From positions 1-64,000 of the forward strand of contig NZ_FMXN01000002.1 in the NCBI RefSeq assembly GCF_900104245.1: DNA of 64,000 nucleotides, in the 5' to 3' direction. The notes beneath the pieces are model-generated. The model was not told the DNA's origin. It saw only the letters and a program-made list of their open reading frames with translations, and ran no database searches. Both the position numbers and the translations under genes were made by a program. The stretch is from Pseudidiomarina indica (GTDB taxonomy: Bacteria; Pseudomonadota; Gammaproteobacteria; Enterobacterales; Alteromonadaceae). Below are positions 62,921 to 64,000 of this stretch, piece after piece; the stretch's first letter is position 1, and each line of letters begins with the position of its first letter.

Positions 62921-63214
62921 TTAAGCGCTCGCAATGACCTGAACCACCACAATTAATAGAATCACAATCACCGGCATCCAAACCACCGGAGCTTGATACC
63001 ATTTTAACGGTCGTCGTTCGAACGGTTCCTGTGAATCGTCCGTTGCGGTGGTGCGGTGTTGGCGTAATAACCAGAACACCCCGAGGGCTAAAAGCACCAC
63101 CCCCACTTGACGGTAACTACTGACGGCTTCCCCTGCTGGGGCAAGCACAGCGAACAATATACCAGTGACAATAACAGCCAAAGCCCCAATACGAGTTGCG
63201 ATTGTTGATTTCAT
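62921..63214 (-). CDS. Small membrane protein of unknown family
   Basis: About 97 residues with three hydrophobic segments (about 6-27, 34-51 and 76-95), separated by a charged stretch (RQHRTTATDDSQEPFERRPLK). I recognise no family. ATG 63214 has AAGGA 6 bases upstream; an in-frame start at 63241 lacks one. It lies upstream of glnS on the same strand, with an 86-base gap. Confidence 0.65.
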   Translation of the reverse strand: MKSTIATRIGALAVIVTGILFAVLAPAGEAVSSYRQVGVVLLALGVFWLLRQHRTTATDDSQEPFERRPLKWYQAPVVWMPVIVILLIVVVQVIASA

Positions 63215-63366
63215 AGTTCCTTGTCTACCTTGTTCAAACAATAACTGGTGATCTTCACCTTACTGAAAACAAACGCTCGGGGAAAGACTTAACGGATTAA
63301 ATTCGACTAATAATCAAGCAACTGTCATACTCAATAACATCGAGTCGGCTATTTTCTGGAGCTCTT

Positions 63367-64000
63367 ATGTCGCGTGCTTACGACGAACATCAATTGGCTG
63401 ACAGCATTTATGCTGCTTTGGAACGCCCGTTAACCCCCGAGCTAAGCGTACGCCGCGTGTTTCCACAGCGCGCCATTCGCATGCTTGGTCCGTGGTGCTT
63501 CTTGGATCACTTCGGCCCTTTGGCGCCCAGCAGCTATCGGTTATTCGATGTGCCGCCGCATCCTCATATTGGGCTACAAACCATTACCTGGCTTCTGTCC
63601 GGTGAACTCATGCACTTTGATAGTTTGGGCTATCAACAACCGTTGCATCCAGGCCAATTAAACCTGATGACCTCCGGCCGCGGCATTAGCCACGCCGAAG
63701 TCGCCCAACCCAACCCCACCACTCCGCTGCACGGGTTGCAGTTGTGGTGTGCTTTGCCACCCGCCCATGAAGAAACCGATCCACGGTTTGATCATTATCC
63801 GAGCGTGCCAAGCTTCACGCTCGGACAATGCCAGGCCACCTTAATTACTGGCAGTTATGCAACCGCCACGCAAAGCTGGCACAGCCCAGCATTAAGTTTT
63901 AGTCCGCATATTGCCTTGTTACTAGAAGCTGCTGCGGCAGACACCCTCACCTTGCACCTGCAACCCGAGTTCGAGCACGGAATTTATGTGCTCCATGGTA
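63367..64000 (+). CDS. Pirin family protein, 3' end outside the window
   Basis: The first 211 codons of a pirin-like bicupin are visible, open at the right edge. The N-terminal cupin shows PPHPHIGLQTITWLL, the metal-site His residues, LNLMTSGRGISHAEV and LHGLQLWCALP. Pirins bind Fe or other metals; some have quercetinase activity and others act as redox-sensitive cofactors, so the role is open. ATG 63367 follows CTGGAGCTCTT, a good ribosome site. Confidence 0.88.
   Translation, partial: MSRAYDEHQLADSIYAALERPLTPELSVRRVFPQRAIRMLGPWCFLDHFGPLAPSSYRLFDVPPHPHIGLQTITWLLSGELMHFDSLGYQQPLHPGQLNLMTSGRGISHAEVAQPNPTTPLHGLQLWCALPPAHEETDPRFDHYPSVPSFTLGQCQATLITGSYATATQSWHSPALSFSPHIALLLEAAAADTLTLHLQPEFEHGIYVLHG

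Noticed and set aside
63331-63350. Possible Pho box (CTGTCAT) before the pirin gene
   Set aside because: Only the first repeat matches; the second position 11 bases on has almost no match.

Overview
The window is about 64 kb of chromosome from a Gram-negative gammaproteobacterium of the Alteromonadales type, possibly Idiomarinaceae. This rests on SeqA, Hda, BamC and BepA, on several gammaproteobacterial small families (DUF2066, DUF2069, DUF2788, DUF2897, YfbV), on long blocks of E. coli-like gene order (yffB-dapE-...-purC-bamC-dapA-bcp-perM-bepA-arsC-...-hda, and seqA-pgm/ybfF/fldA-fur/glnS), and on a marine-style accessory load of a TonB receptor, phytase, sulfatases and multihaem cytochrome. 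The genus cannot be fixed from sequence reading alone. I saw no rRNA, tRNA, CRISPR array, prophage or insertion sequence. No gene-free stretch exceeds 300 bases.

Left edge (1-1394): the end of an integron cassette array. Two attC-type recombination sites (703-778 and 1325-1394) follow two cassettes, a lipoprotein gene and a membrane protein gene of unknown function. A lone GTTAGGT core at 92-98 has no partner core in the preceding 91 bases and may be the attI site. A His-tailed Spy/CpxP-like periplasmic protein and a large tricorn-like protease follow.

5.5-13.5 kb: a phosphate-scavenging locus. It holds a secreted purple-acid-phosphatase-like enzyme, a lipoprotein beta-propeller phytase translationally coupled to a TonB-dependent receptor, and a divergent operon of a degenerate GGDEF membrane protein plus an AraC-type regulator. 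Three candidate Pho boxes with the same geometry (7-4-7, then 10 nt, then a -10 hexamer) stand before these three units; one is strong and two are weaker.

13.5-25.7 kb: YchJ, a thiamine-binding-like protein, a fatty acyl-CoA synthetase, OmpW with a perfect FNR site at about -41, then an operon of an octahaem cytochrome/HEAT/TPR protein coupled to two lipoprotein sulfatases with dockerin-like tails. SelO and a DUF4870 protein follow.

25.7-33.1 kb: the methylcitrate cycle operon for propionate (GntR regulator, prpB, prpC, acnD, prpF), with an rRNA pseudouridine synthase gene, rluF, attached to its 3' end.

33.2-42 kb: MscS channel, YceI, GNAT acetyltransferase, DASS anion transporter, and a minus-strand run of patatin, ferrochelatase, phospholipase D-like and beta-CASP metallohydrolase genes.

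42-64 kb: mostly core housekeeping genes for DNA repair, lysine and purine synthesis, outer membrane assembly, replication control (hda, seqA, several DnaA boxes), sugar metabolism, iron control and glnS, ending in a pirin gene cut by the window edge. Several convergent gene pairs here share stop codons, and some carry hairpins built from the two coding ends.
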